A stretch of 64,000 bases of DNA from Hyphomicrobiales bacterium (lineage in GTDB: Bacteria > Pseudomonadota > Alphaproteobacteria > Rhizobiales > Xanthobacteraceae), in NCBI GenBank assembly GCA_017305535.1, contig JAFKKN010000005.1, forward strand, positions 372,001 through 436,000, read 5' to 3'. The position numbers and the translations under genes are program-made. The notes beneath the pieces are model-generated. The model was not told the origin of the DNA. It was given only the letters and a program-made list of their open reading frames with translations, and did no database searches. Below, one piece after another: positions 29,280-38,914 of this stretch (position 1 is its first letter; the number at the start of each line of letters is the position of its first letter).

Positions 29280-30341
29280 TTAGGCGCGGTGCCCGCGTAC
29301 GCGTCGCAGCATTTGCTCGACATGCGCGATCGGCGTTTCCGGCGTGATGCCGTGGCCGAGATTGAAGATCAGCCGGCCATCGGCGTAGCTCGCCAACACA
29401 TCGTCGACGGCGCGGTCGAGCGTCTCGCCGCCGGCGATCAGCGCGAGCGGATCGAGATTGCCTTGCACCGCAACACGATTCTGAACGTGATCACGGATCA
29501 GTTTCGGTTCGGCGGTCCAGTCGATGCTGACGGCATCGACGCCGGTTTGCGCGATATAAGACGGCAATTGCGCGCCCGCGCCGCGCGGGAAGCCGATGAT
29601 CTTCGCATCGGGAACCGCCTTGCGGACGCCCGCGACGATGCGGCGCGTCGGCTCCACCGACCAGTGCTGGAATTCGCGCGGCGGCAGCACGCCGGCCCAG
29701 GTATCGAAGATCTGCAACGCATTCGCGCCGGCGGCGAGTTGCTTGATCAGATAGCCGATCGACGCTTCGACCAGCACGTCGATGATCCGCGCGAAGGCTT
29801 CAGGATGACGATAGGCCAGAAGCCGCGCCGGCGCCTGATCCGGCGTGCCGCGTCCGGCCACCATGTAGGTCGCGACCGTCCATGGTGCGCCGCAAAAGCC
29901 GATCAGCGCCACTGACGGATCGAGTTCGCGCCGCACCCGGCGCAACGCTTCGTAGACCGGCGCGAGTTTCGTATCGTCAGCGTGTGTTGCGAGTGTCGCG
30001 ATCAGTTCCGGCGTGTCGAGCGGATCGAGCCGCGGCCCTTCGCCGGCCTCGAAACGGACCGAGCGGCCGAGCGCGTGCGGAATTACCAGAATGTCGGAGA
30101 AGATGATCGCCGCATCGAACTTGAAGCGTCGGATCGGTTGCAGCGTTACCTCCGCGGCATAGTCCGGCGTAAAGCAGAGATCGAGGAAGCTGCCGGCCTT
30201 GGCGCGCAGCTCGCGATACTCCGGCAGGTAACGTCCCGCCTGCCGCATCATCCAGACCGGCGGCACGCTTTGGCGTTGGCCGCGCAGCACCTCCATGAAA
30301 GGTTGCGTCACGGTCGATGCGGTCGAAGACGAATGTGCCAA
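29280..30341 (-). CDS. hemE: Uroporphyrinogen decarboxylase
   Basis: Removes four acetate carboxyls from uroporphyrinogen III to give coproporphyrinogen III in haem synthesis. Family motifs are present: [18 protein letters not shown] near residue 26, a key aspartate near [12 protein letters not shown], and [13 protein letters not shown] near residue 148. The 353-residue length is normal. The start is TTG 30341 with AAGGA eight bases upstream; no ATG lies before the conserved N-terminus. It follows the oligopeptidase B gene by 41 bases. Confidence 0.95.
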   Translation of the reverse strand: MAHSSSTASTVTQPFMEVLRGQRQSVPPVWMMRQAGRYLPEYRELRAKAGSFLDLCFTPDYAAEVTLQPIRRFKFDAAIIFSDILVIPHALGRSVRFEAGEGPRLDPLDTPELIATLATHADDTKLAPVYEALRRVRRELDPSVALIGFCGAPWTVATYMVAGRGTPDQAPARLLAYRHPEAFARIIDVLVEASIGYLIKQLAAGANALQIFDTWAGVLPPREFQHWSVEPTRRIVAGVRKAVPDAKIIGFPRGAGAQLPSYIAQTGVDAVSIDWTAEPKLIRDHVQNRVAVQGNLDPLALIAGGETLDRAVDDVLASYADGRLIFNLGHGITPETPIAHVEQMLRRVRGHRA

Positions 30342-30382
30342 AGCGGCGATCCTTGCGGCTCAGAGAAAATAGGTGTCGGCGG

Positions 30383-32488
30383 CTATGCCGGCCCGGCGTC
30401 GGTTGCGAGGCCGACCGCCCATAGCGCGAAGGCATAGACCACGGCAACCTCGTCGAGACGGTCGAAGCGGCCCGAGGCGCCACCATGGCCGGCGCCCATA
30501 TTGGTGCGCAACAGCACCGGTCCGCCGCCTTGCATGGTGGCGCGCAGCCTTGCCACCCATTTTGCCGGCTCCCAATAGGTGACGCGCGGATCGGTGAGCC
30601 CGCCCATCGCGAGGATCGCCGGATAATCCTTCGCCGCGACATTCTCGTAGGGCGAGTAGGAGAGAATAGAGCGGAACGCCGCTTCGTCGGTGACGGGGTT
30701 GCCCCACTCTGGCCATTCCGGCGGCGTCAGCGGCAGCGTGTCGTCGCGCATGGTGTTGAGCACGTCGACGAACGGCACCTCGGCCACGATGCCGGCGAAC
30801 AGATCGCCGGCGCGATTGGCGACCGCGCCCATCAGCATGCCGCCGGCGCTGCCGCCGTGGCCGACGATGCGTTTCGCCGACGTGTATTTCGCGTCGATCA
30901 ACGCTCGTGCACTTGCGGCGAAATCGTCGAAGGTGTTCGGCTTCTTCTCGCGCTTGCCGTCGAGATACCAGCCCCAGCCCTTGTCGGAGCCGCCGCGAAT
31001 ATGCGCGATGGCGTAGACAAAGCCGCGATCGACCAGCGACAGCCGGTTGGTGGAGAACGAGGCCGGAATGGCGTGGCCATAGGAGCCGTAGCCGTAAAGC
31101 AGCAGCGGCGCGGAGCCGTCGAGCTCGGCGTCCTTTCGATGTAGCAACGACACCGGCACCTGCGCGCCGTCCTGCGCGGCCGCCATGATGCGCGTGGTGA
31201 CGTAATCGGCCGGGTTGTGCCCTGAGGGGACGTCCTGCCGCTTGCGCAGCACGCGCTCGCGGCTGACCATGCCGTAGTCGTAGACTTCCGACGGCGTCGT
31301 CATCGACGAATAGGAGAAGCGCAGGTTGGTGGTGTCGAACTCGTAGCCGCCGTGCGTATCGAGCGAGTAAGCCGCCTCGTCGAAGGCGATGCTGTGTTCG
31401 CTGCCGTCGATGAGATCGCGGATGACGATGCTCGGCAATGCATTGGCGCGTTCCAGCCGCACCAGATGCCGCGAATATAATTCGAAGTCGATCAGATAGA
31501 CGCCCGGACGATAGGCAATGAGATCGCGCCAGTTGTCGCGCGATGGCGTCGCCAGTGGCGCGGTGACGATCTTGAAGTCGATGGCGTTGTCGGCATTGGT
31601 GAGGATGAACAACTCATCGCCGCGATCGCCGAGGGAATACTGCACGCCATCCTCGCGCGCCGCGACCAGCCGGGGCGGCGCGTCGGGATTGGCGAGATCG
31701 AGCAGCCATTGCTCCGAGGTTTCGTGATCGCCGCCGGCGATCACGCCGAAACGGCCGCTGGCGCTCTCGTGAATGTGGGTAAACCAGCCGGTGTCTTTCT
31801 CTTCGTAGACGAGTTTGTCGTCCGTTTGCTTGGTGCCGAGCCGGTGCAGGAAGACCTGCATCGGCCGGTGATTGTCGTCGAGCTTGACGTAGAAGAAGGA
31901 ACGCGAGTCCTTGCACCAGACAACGCCGCCGTCGGTCTGCTCAAGGATGTCGGGAAGGTCTTGCCCGGTCGCCCAGTCGCGCACGCGGATCGTAAAATAT
32001 TCCGAGCCGCGCGTGTCGGCGCTCCACGCTTCCAACGTGTGATCCCAGGAATGACTCGCATCGCCGAAGTTGAAGTAGTCGGTGTCTTTCGCCAGCGCGT
32101 CGCCATCGAGGATGGTTTCTTCATGGCCGCCGTCGCGCGGGGTGCGCACAAAGATTGCGTGCTGGCCGCCTTCGCGATACTTGCGAAAGTAGGCGAACGG
32201 TCCGTCTTTCGACGGCACGCTGGAATCGTCTTCCTTGATGCGGCCGCGCATTTCGCTGACGAGGCGGCGTTGCAGACTGCTCGTGCCGCCGAGCACGCTC
32301 TCGGTAAAAACATTCTCAGCGTCGAGATAGGCGCGGATGTCGACTGGCAGCACGCTCGGATCGTGCAGGACTTCCTGCCAGTTGTCGGCCTTCAGCCAGG
32401 CATAGTCGTCGGTCAGCGTCGTGCCGTGCAAGGTGAAGGATTGCGGCCGCCTGTCGGCGACGGGAGCTTTGGTCGTGGTATCATTCAT
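30383..32488 (-). CDS. ptrB: Oligopeptidase B (S9 family serine peptidase)
   Basis: A 701-residue cytoplasmic peptidase of the prolyl oligopeptidase family, cleaving peptides after basic residues. The N-terminal beta-propeller is followed by an alpha/beta hydrolase domain with the nucleophile in GHGGSAGGML, the Asp in GLTDPRVTYWEP and the His in MGAGHGGASGRF. The length matches OpdB. ATG 32488 is the chosen start. The aminotransferase gene upstream ends 16 bases before this start, so they may be co-transcribed. Confidence 0.92.
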   Translation of the reverse strand: MNDTTTKAPVADRRPQSFTLHGTTLTDDYAWLKADNWQEVLHDPSVLPVDIRAYLDAENVFTESVLGGTSSLQRRLVSEMRGRIKEDDSSVPSKDGPFAYFRKYREGGQHAIFVRTPRDGGHEETILDGDALAKDTDYFNFGDASHSWDHTLEAWSADTRGSEYFTIRVRDWATGQDLPDILEQTDGGVVWCKDSRSFFYVKLDDNHRPMQVFLHRLGTKQTDDKLVYEEKDTGWFTHIHESASGRFGVIAGGDHETSEQWLLDLANPDAPPRLVAAREDGVQYSLGDRGDELFILTNADNAIDFKIVTAPLATPSRDNWRDLIAYRPGVYLIDFELYSRHLVRLERANALPSIVIRDLIDGSEHSIAFDEAAYSLDTHGGYEFDTTNLRFSYSSMTTPSEVYDYGMVSRERVLRKRQDVPSGHNPADYVTTRIMAAAQDGAQVPVSLLHRKDAELDGSAPLLLYGYGSYGHAIPASFSTNRLSLVDRGFVYAIAHIRGGSDKGWGWYLDGKREKKPNTFDDFAASARALIDAKYTSAKRIVGHGGSAGGMLMGAVANRAGDLFAGIVAEVPFVDVLNTMRDDTLPLTPPEWPEWGNPVTDEAAFRSILSYSPYENVAAKDYPAILAMGGLTDPRVTYWEPAKWVARLRATMQGGGPVLLRTNMGAGHGGASGRFDRLDEVAVVYAFALWAVGLATDAGPA

Positions 32489-32504
32489 CGGAACACTTGC
32501 CTGT

Positions 32505-33692
32505 TCATGCGCTCACGGCGTCGGCCAGCGAGCGGATCGCGGCGGCGGTGCCGCCTTCGCCGTGCGGAATGCGCAGCGCACGCAACGCCATCTCCACCAC
32601 GCCGAGCGTGCCGAGAATCATCGGCGCGTTGACGTGGCCCATGTGCGCGATGCGGAACGCCTTGCCGGAGAGGTCGCCGATCCCGGTGCCGAGCACCACG
32701 CCGCACTTGCCTTTGCAATAAGCCTGCAATGCGACCGGATCGTAGCCAGTGCTGACGCGGACGGTGCTGACCGTGTCGGAGCGCTCGGCGGCATTGAGGA
32801 TATTGAATTCCAGTACGTCGCCTTGCGCCCAGGCCTCGACAGCGCTGCGCACCGCGCGCGCCAGCAGCCGATGCCGCGTGAACGAGGCCTCTAACCCTTC
32901 CGCGAATAGAAGGTCGAGCGCCTTGCGCAGCGCGAACAGCAGATGCACCGGCGCGGTGCCGGCGTATTTGTGGTAATGCTCGAGCCCCTCACGCGCGGTC
33001 CAGTCCCAATAGGGCGTGCGCAAGCCGGCATGGCGATGCCGCTCGCGCGCGCGATCGTTGGCCGCGACGAAGGCGAGGCCGGGCGGCGTCATCAGGCCCT
33101 TCTGCGATCCCGACATCGCGACATCGACGCCCCATGCATCCATTTCGAACGGCATGCAGCCTAGCGAAGCGACGGTATCGACCATGAACAGCGCGTCGTG
33201 GCCCGCGGCCTTGATGGCGCGGCCGATCGCCGGAATGTCGTTGACGACGCCGGACGCGGTATCGACCTGCACCACGAGGACGGCCTTGATCTCGCCTTGG
33301 GTGTCTTGCCGCAGTCGCGCCTCGACCTCGGCGGGACGGACCGCGCGACGGATATCGCCTTTGAGGACTTCGACCGTCGCGCCCATGGCCGCTGCGGCCT
33401 CACCCCAGCCGATGGCGAAGCGGCCGCTTTCCAGCACCAGGATCTTGTCGCCGCGCGACAGTGTATTGCTCAGCGTCGCTTCCCACGCGCCATGGCCGTT
33501 GGCGATGTAGATGTAGGTCTGCCCGATGGTGCGGAACAGCCGCTTGAGATCGCCGAGCAGGCCGTCGGTGAGTTGCACCATCTCGTTAGAATAGATGTCC
33601 AGCGCCGGGCGATGCATGGCTTGCAGCACCTCGTCGGGCATCGTGGTAGGGCCGGGGATGGCGAGAAATTCCCGCCCCGCGCGAACGACCAT
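32505..33692 (-). CDS. Class V aminotransferase (serine/alanine-glyoxylate type)
   Basis: A 395-residue PLP-dependent enzyme. The pyridoxal lysine is in MSGSQKGLMTPPGLAFV near residue 197, and the N-terminal FLAIPGPTTMP is typical of alanine- or serine-glyoxylate aminotransferases. It probably transfers the amino group from serine or alanine to glyoxylate. ATG 33692 is chosen over the longer frame because AGGAAG lies upstream and the conserved N-terminus begins at once. Confidence 0.9.
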   Translation of the reverse strand: MVVRAGREFLAIPGPTTMPDEVLQAMHRPALDIYSNEMVQLTDGLLGDLKRLFRTIGQTYIYIANGHGAWEATLSNTLSRGDKILVLESGRFAIGWGEAAAAMGATVEVLKGDIRRAVRPAEVEARLRQDTQGEIKAVLVVQVDTASGVVNDIPAIGRAIKAAGHDALFMVDTVASLGCMPFEMDAWGVDVAMSGSQKGLMTPPGLAFVAANDRARERHRHAGLRTPYWDWTAREGLEHYHKYAGTAPVHLLFALRKALDLLFAEGLEASFTRHRLLARAVRSAVEAWAQGDVLEFNILNAAERSDTVSTVRVSTGYDPVALQAYCKGKCGVVLGTGIGDLSGKAFRIAHMGHVNAPMILGTLGVVEMALRALRIPHGEGGTAAAIRSLADAVSA

Positions 33693-33827
33693 CGTGGGAC
33701 TTCCTTGTTGTTCTTGCAGCCCGCCCTGCTTGGCACGGCGAGCCCGCGAATTAAAGCCTTTCCGGTGAATGCCCGATATCGGGCCGGAACATGGGCGTAG
33801 TAAGCGCGGCCCATCGGCCACGCACCG

Positions 33828-34613
33828 CTATTTGCGTAGCGTCTGGGCGATGGCCTGCCAGATCTGGTCTTTGAGCTGGATCGCCAGCGGACTGGCGATA
33901 TCGACGACCGGGGTGGCATTTTTCTGGCAGTCCGCGACCAGCCGCAGCACCCAGACTTCGCCGTCGGTGTAGTAGGGATCGCCACCGCCGTTGCGGCCTG
34001 CGAGCGTGGGCCCGACGCCGGTGACCTGATATTTCGTCGTCACCATGCCGGCGGTTTCAAGATCGGCCGCAAGCGTGGCGCGTTCGGCGTCGATATCGGG
34101 TGCGATGTGATGGGTGACCGCGCCGGTGTAACGGCTGACGCCGACGCCGCGGTCGAAGGCCGCGTCGCCGAGCCAGACCGGGCGATCCTCCGCGCCGCGC
34201 TCCAGCACGCGCCAGAACCTGACGTGGTGCCGCTGATCCGCGCTGCGGCCCACCTGCTTTTCGAAGGCCAGATCCTCGCGGCGGCCGAGGTAATAGAGGT
34301 TGCTCACCGGTGCGTCGCGATAAGGGCGTCGGAAGATCACGCTGCCGGCGATGCCGATGCTGGAGCGGACCGAGATCGGCGCGGCAGGCGACCAGCCGGC
34401 TTCCTTCATGGCGCAGGCAATGTCGTCGCGTGATCCGATCAAGCCGACATTGATCGGATCGCCGGGAATGCCTTGCGCGGTGCGCGTCACCATCGGCAGG
34501 CCGGCAAGGCCTTTCTGATGTTCGTAATGCGTCCACAGGATCGGCAGCAGCATATAGGCGATCAGCCCGTAGAGGCTGAGCAGCATCAGCGACAACAATA
34601 CGGTCTGCCGCAC
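33828..34613 (-). CDS. Membrane-anchored LssY C-terminal-domain protein
   Basis: A 261-residue protein with one N-terminal membrane segment (residues 1-28) and a body matching the LssY_C domain (RTAQGIPGDPINVGLIGS, PRRREDLAFEKQVGRSA-like segment, RFWRV). The function is unknown; LssY was named beside a Legionella secretion system. The start is GTG 34613; the reading frame stays open upstream to a TGA before another Arg-rich stretch, so the start is uncertain. Confidence 0.75.
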   Translation of the reverse strand: MRQTVLLSLMLLSLYGLIAYMLLPILWTHYEHQKGLAGLPMVTRTAQGIPGDPINVGLIGSRDDIACAMKEAGWSPAAPISVRSSIGIAGSVIFRRPYRDAPVSNLYYLGRREDLAFEKQVGRSADQRHHVRFWRVLERGAEDRPVWLGDAAFDRGVGVSRYTGAVTHHIAPDIDAERATLAADLETAGMVTTKYQVTGVGPTLAGRNGGGDPYYTDGEVWVLRLVADCQKNATPVVDIASPLAIQLKDQIWQAIAQTLRK

Positions 34614-34722
34614 GCGGCGATGCCTGCGGCGCGGGTGCGGAACTTCATTGTTGTCACCAGGGGCGATCAGCTTGCCGGCCTGTTGCTGCGCGCCGCGAGG
34701 CTCTCATGAAGGCGCATCGCCG

Positions 34723-35454
34723 TCATCGTTTGGTTTCACGACAGCCGGCGTCCTCGGCGTCCTCCACCGAGCAGAACCAGCGCGTTCCCTTGCTCACCTT
34801 CATCTTGATCTGGGCATACCAGCGGCTGGTCGGAAGATGGTAGATGCACTGGCCCGAGGTGTTGACGTTGCCCTTGATGCGACAAGCGGGCGACGGCGGC
34901 AGCGGTCCGGAGGCTGATGCCAGCAACAGGCGGCGGACATTCTCCTTCGGCTTGGCCGCGCCGAGGATCGGTGCATGTTTCTTGCGGACGCGCCAGTCCG
35001 CCGGCGCGAAGAACGCGCCCTGCCACAAGCCGGCATTGGCGGCCTGTGCCTGCTTCTGCTCGGCGTCGTAGGTGTGCGCGCCGCGAAACGCCATCGCCCA
35101 GCCGTTACTCACCAGCCACTTGTGGACGTCCTCGCCGTCGACGGTGCATTTCGCCAGCGTGCGGGCGCGGCGATCGAGCCGCATCAGGTGGCAGGTCCAC
35201 GGTTTGTTGCCGACGTAACCGGCCAATGCGTCGTGCGCGGCGATGCCGCACTTCCACGGCGCGCCCTTGGCGTCGAGGCACAACTGCTGAAGCGCGGGCG
35301 CGTCGATGCCGGCGAGCTTGATGCGGATGTTGTTGATGCTGATCTGATCGGCGGTCTGAATCTTCGGCACGCCGGTGACGTCGGCCGCCTGCGCGGTGAC
35401 GGCGGATACGATCAGCGCCAGCATCGCTGTGGCTAAGGAAATCGATTTGAACAT
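34723..35454 (-). CDS. Exported thermonuclease-like (SNase) protein
   Basis: A 243-residue protein with a signal peptide (ending TAQAAD). An SNase-like domain spans about residues 35-160 (IRIKLAGIDAPALQQLC, CTVDGEDVHKWLVSNGWA). The C-terminal domain, about residues 180-243, has four cysteines (ACRIKG, QCIYH, FCSVEDAEDAGC). The family degrades nucleic acids, but here several cysteines lie where the usual Arg/Glu catalytic residues should be compared, so activity is not certain. ATG 35454 is chosen over the adjacent TTG. Confidence 0.85.
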   Translation of the reverse strand: MFKSISLATAMLALIVSAVTAQAADVTGVPKIQTADQISINNIRIKLAGIDAPALQQLCLDAKGAPWKCGIAAHDALAGYVGNKPWTCHLMRLDRRARTLAKCTVDGEDVHKWLVSNGWAMAFRGAHTYDAEQKQAQAANAGLWQGAFFAPADWRVRKKHAPILGAAKPKENVRRLLLASASGPLPPSPACRIKGNVNTSGQCIYHLPTSRWYAQIKMKVSKGTRWFCSVEDAEDAGCRETKR

Positions 35455-35550
35455 CAACGATGGCCGCTTGCGGTGGTCATATCAAACCATTTTGGCGGGC
35501 ATCGTGCGGCCGCGCAAGGCGCGAGGACGGATCGCGCAACTTGGAGGTCC

Positions 35551-37293
35551 TCACGAGATCGTCATCGCGCGTCGTGCCAGCGCGAGCCCCATCAGCACGA
35601 AGGCCGACGTGACCTCCGGTCCGCCAACCAGGATGCGCGTCGGCGTCTTCATCTTGTTCCATTCATAGGCCTTGAACGGGCCGCGCCGGCCGCCTTCGCC
35701 GCGCTGGTGAATGATGACATGAAGCGGCGCCGCGAAGGCCGCGCGCTCCGCGCCGAGATGGCCAAGCGCGATCAGCGCCAATGCCGCATCGAACGGATTC
35801 ATCTCGTGGGCAATCAGATCGTCGCGCACGTAGGCGAGAACTTTTTCGCGAATGAAGACGAAGGCATTGTCGGGATCGATGGCGCGACGCGCGGTGTCCG
35901 GCAGCGCCATGAAGGCGGCGTAGCAGCGGCCGAAATAGGCGCAGTACAGTTCCGGAAGGTAATAGATATGCGAGCGCGGATCGGCGAACGCGCCGCTTTC
36001 CGCGAGCCGCCGCTGGAACGCGACGATGCCATGGATCATCGCGAGCCGCGCCGGCGTCTCGACGATCTTCCAGCGCGCGCAGTTGCGGAAGGAAACCTCA
36101 AGTACATCGAGATTGAGCGTCGGATCGAGATCGTTGCCGTAGGGGCGCTCGCCTTTGAGGTTGTCGATCCACGTCACGATGCCGCCGCGATAGTCGACGT
36201 GATCGTTGAGCGGCACGGTAACCGGCGACTCGTTGGCGCCGTCCTGCACCTGATAGCCGGCGTAGAAATCCACCAGTGGCTGATCGAGCAGCGGATCGCT
36301 GCGGCCAGCCTGCAACGCTGCCGAGAACGAGCAGGCGGTGGTGTCGCAATCCGGCACGTAGATGCCGAAGCCGAGATCCTGCTTGATCTGCGCGAAGAAG
36401 CGGCTGAAGCGCGGATGCGGCGCCGGCGCCAGCGCGGTGATGACGTCGAAGGTTTTGCCGTCGCGCCCGTGCACGGTTTCGCGGCTCGGGCCGAGGCAGA
36501 ACTCGGCCATCGCGTCGATCGCCGCGTGTGCCGAGGTGCGTTCATCCGGCGAAGCCAGATCGGTTTCGAGATAGCTCAACAACGCCTCGATGAAGAATGC
36601 GTCGTAATAGGCCGAGCGATGGCGGATCTGCACCGGCTCCCACATCGGTTCGGCAATGCCAATCCAGGGCGGATTGATCAATTGCGCCGCCGGCGAACGC
36701 GCGATGAACACCCGCGCCAGATTGAACAGCAGCGTCGAATTCTTGTAGCCGCGCGCGTCGAGCCCGGTCAGCGCCGCGAGAAAGTCCGCGCCGCGCACGT
36801 CCGGATCGCCGATCAGGTTGAAGGCGGCGTAGGTCGGCAGAAAGCCGTTCTTCGCGTAGGAGCGCAGCAGATGCTGACCGCAGGTGCGAATCGTCGCGTC
36901 GATCTCGCTCATTGCCGGCGCATCGCGTGACGCGGCAAGCGGCTTCGGTCGCGGATGGTGGAGTTGCAACGTGTCGACCAGTTCGGCTACCGGGCGGCCG
37001 ACCGCGATCCAGTCGGGCTCGCTGTCGTCGCGGGCGCGCGTCAGCGCCGCGCGCAACCTGTTGAGGCGCTCCTTATCGCGCAGTTCCGGCAAGCCCGCGC
37101 GCCGCAGCAGCGGCCGCAGCGCCGGATTGCCCAGCGCGGTCCGGTAGAATTTCGCGAGATGCGCATCACCGGGCGGAGGGCGGCCGCCCGCGCTGTGCAA
37201 CAGCGGATCGCACACGTCGTAAAGGGAAGGCCCTTCCTTGCTGGCCGTGAGCGCGCGGAAGGTGGCGCCGGCGAAATACCGCACATCCGTCAA
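35551..37293 (-). CDS. Large uncharacterised protein with a DxDTTA motif
   Basis: A 580-residue soluble protein I do not recognise. It is Ala/Leu/Arg-rich, without a signal peptide or clear membrane segments except a hydrophobic end near residues 555-575. Residues 315-320 read DCDTTA inside YVPDCDTTACSFS, which resembles the DxDD/DxDTT acid motif of class II terpene cyclases, whose helical barrel fold has similar composition. QxxxxxW repeats of squalene-hopene cyclases were not found. The start is TTG 37293, or the GTG three codons later. No terpene genes lie nearby, so a cyclase assignment remains a suggestion. Confidence 0.7.
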   Translation of the reverse strand: MTDVRYFAGATFRALTASKEGPSLYDVCDPLLHSAGGRPPPGDAHLAKFYRTALGNPALRPLLRRAGLPELRDKERLNRLRAALTRARDDSEPDWIAVGRPVAELVDTLQLHHPRPKPLAASRDAPAMSEIDATIRTCGQHLLRSYAKNGFLPTYAAFNLIGDPDVRGADFLAALTGLDARGYKNSTLLFNLARVFIARSPAAQLINPPWIGIAEPMWEPVQIRHRSAYYDAFFIEALLSYLETDLASPDERTSAHAAIDAMAEFCLGPSRETVHGRDGKTFDVITALAPAPHPRFSRFFAQIKQDLGFGIYVPDCDTTACSFSAALQAGRSDPLLDQPLVDFYAGYQVQDGANESPVTVPLNDHVDYRGGIVTWIDNLKGERPYGNDLDPTLNLDVLEVSFRNCARWKIVETPARLAMIHGIVAFQRRLAESGAFADPRSHIYYLPELYCAYFGRCYAAFMALPDTARRAIDPDNAFVFIREKVLAYVRDDLIAHEMNPFDAALALIALGHLGAERAAFAAPLHVIIHQRGEGGRRGPFKAYEWNKMKTPTRILVGGPEVTSAFVLMGLALARRAMTIS

Positions 37294-37506
37294 TGGTTTC
37301 CCGCCCCGCTGTCCCTGCCCGAATGTCCCGGCGTCGTTTGCCGGATTGGCCCGCCCTCATGGCGCCCGAGCCCTGCGAGGCTGTCATGAAGCGGGCGGCA
37401 TTTCAAATGTGATGTCCGTCACTGTGGAGAAACGCGACCGGGGGCATGGTTGGGGCATCAAACGCGGCCATCCAGACGGAACGGCCCACAGCCCAGGGAG
37501 AGTGTC

Positions 37507-37749
37507 ATGTCGAAGGTTTCCAGCAAGCTCAGCATCCGCACCGTCCTCACCACGCTGGCGGTGGCCGGTTCCCTCACGGTCTTCGCCCAAGCGGCGAATG
37601 CCTATACCAGCGAGCAGCGCATCGCCTGCACCCCGGATGCCTTCCGCCTGTGCAGCAGCGAAATCCCGAACATCGACGGCATCACCGCCTGCATGCGCAA
37701 GCAGAAGTCCAACCTGAGCGCGGCCTGCAAGGCGGTGTTTGACAAATAA
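37507..37749 (+). CDS. Small secreted cysteine-rich protein
   Basis: An 80-residue protein with a signal peptide (residues 1-32, ending ANAY). The mature part, 48 residues, has four cysteines in the pattern ACTPDAFRLC, then ITACMRKQ, then AACKAVF. The spacing suggests two disulfides. Similar small proteins are common in the Bradyrhizobium group, without known function. ATG 37507 follows CAGGGAGAG, a good ribosome site. It is divergent from the DxDTTA gene. Confidence 0.75.
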   Translation: MSKVSSKLSIRTVLTTLAVAGSLTVFAQAANAYTSEQRIACTPDAFRLCSSEIPNIDGITACMRKQKSNLSAACKAVFDK

Positions 37750-37911
37750 TCGTGAGGTTTCACGCGGGTCGGAACGACGGTAACTCTTTGTTATACCGCA
37801 GTGCCGCAAATCGAGCACAATTGGTCTGCAAGACCTCCGCGACCCTTAAACCGATGCGAGTACCGGCGCGCTTATGACGACGCGACGGATGACGACGGGA
37901 TCTGTACGGCC

Positions 37912-38781
37912 ATGAAAATACGAAATTTTCGCGTATCGCGCCGGTCAGCCACCCTGCTTGCGGTCATGGTCGGAACCCTGTCCTTGGCGATCGGCGCCCA
38001 CGCCGCCCTGTACAAGCGCGCCGTCGATGCCACCAAGATCACCACGGCCGCTCCGGTCACCTCAAACGGCCCCGCCAAGGTCGCCCTGGTGATCGGCAAT
38101 AGTCTCTATCCCGACGCCAATGCCCCGCTGGCCCAACCGACCAACGATGCCCGCGCCTTGAGCGCGGCCTTGCAACGCGATGGTTTTGACGTCGAAACGG
38201 TTGAAAACGCCGATAAAAGCGAAATGCGCGGCGCCGTGGAGCGTCTCAAGGCAAAGATCCGGCCGGACTCGGTGGCGATGTTGTTCTTCGCCGGCTTCGG
38301 CGTGCAGGTCGGCCGTGAGAGTTACATGATGCCGGTCGATGCCGCGATCTGGAAAGCATCCGACGTTCGCCGCGACGGCACCAGTATCGAGTCGGTGCTG
38401 GCGGCGATGAAGCAGCGGGGCGCCCGCGCCAAGCTGGTGGTGGTCGATGCCTCGCGCCGCAATCCGTATGAGCGTCGCTTCCGGTCCTATTCCCATGGCC
38501 TGGCTCCGATCAACGCGCCGGATAACGCGCTGGTGCTGTCGTCGGCCGCGCCGGGGCAGGTGGTCGATGACGGCAACGGCGAAAACAGCCTTGTGGTCAC
38601 CGAATTGCTCAACAATCTGAAATCTCCCGCCGCCGACGCGGCAACGGTGTTCAACAAGACCCGGATGGCGGTGTCGCAGGCCTCTAGCGGCAAGCAGGTC
38701 CCGTCGGTATCGTCGTCGCTGCTCGACCAGGTGCATTTCGGCGACAAGACGCCGGCTAACTTCGCCAAGGCTGGAAGCTAG
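37912..38781 (+). CDS. Exported caspase-fold protein lacking the catalytic dyad
   Basis: A 289-residue protein with an N-terminal export or anchor segment (residues 12-32) and a peptidase C14 fold: ALVIGNSLYPDA near 58, LFFAGFG at 124-130 and VVVDASRRNPYE at 176-187. In active metacaspase-like enzymes the first motif ends in a histidine (AGHG) and the second carries a cysteine (DACR). Here they are F129 and S181, so proteolysis is not expected. The surrounding fold is well kept. A paralogue with the same replacements is at 51894-53405. The start is ATG 37912 with a weak ribosome site. Confidence 0.88.
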   Translation: MKIRNFRVSRRSATLLAVMVGTLSLAIGAHAALYKRAVDATKITTAAPVTSNGPAKVALVIGNSLYPDANAPLAQPTNDARALSAALQRDGFDVETVENADKSEMRGAVERLKAKIRPDSVAMLFFAGFGVQVGRESYMMPVDAAIWKASDVRRDGTSIESVLAAMKQRGARAKLVVVDASRRNPYERRFRSYSHGLAPINAPDNALVLSSAAPGQVVDDGNGENSLVVTELLNNLKSPAADAATVFNKTRMAVSQASSGKQVPSVSSSLLDQVHFGDKTPANFAKAGS

Positions 38782-38806
38782 AAGTACGATACATTCAAAT
38801 CCGATC

Positions 38807-38837
38807 CGTCATGTCCGGGACAAGCCCGGCCATGACG
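38807..38837. repeat. Interspersed palindromic repeat, family A, minimal copy
   Basis: A single hairpin unit, CGTCATGTCCGGG, ACAA, GCCCGGCCATGACG, equal to the end unit of the longer family A copies. It lies between the converging caspase-fold and adaptor genes. Confidence 0.85.
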
Positions 38838-38914
38838 ATGTTGGATTTCGAGCCATTTTTCTCTGAATTGCCTGCAAGACTGAGTTGGCAATCCATTCGT
38901 CGCGTGTGATGTCG

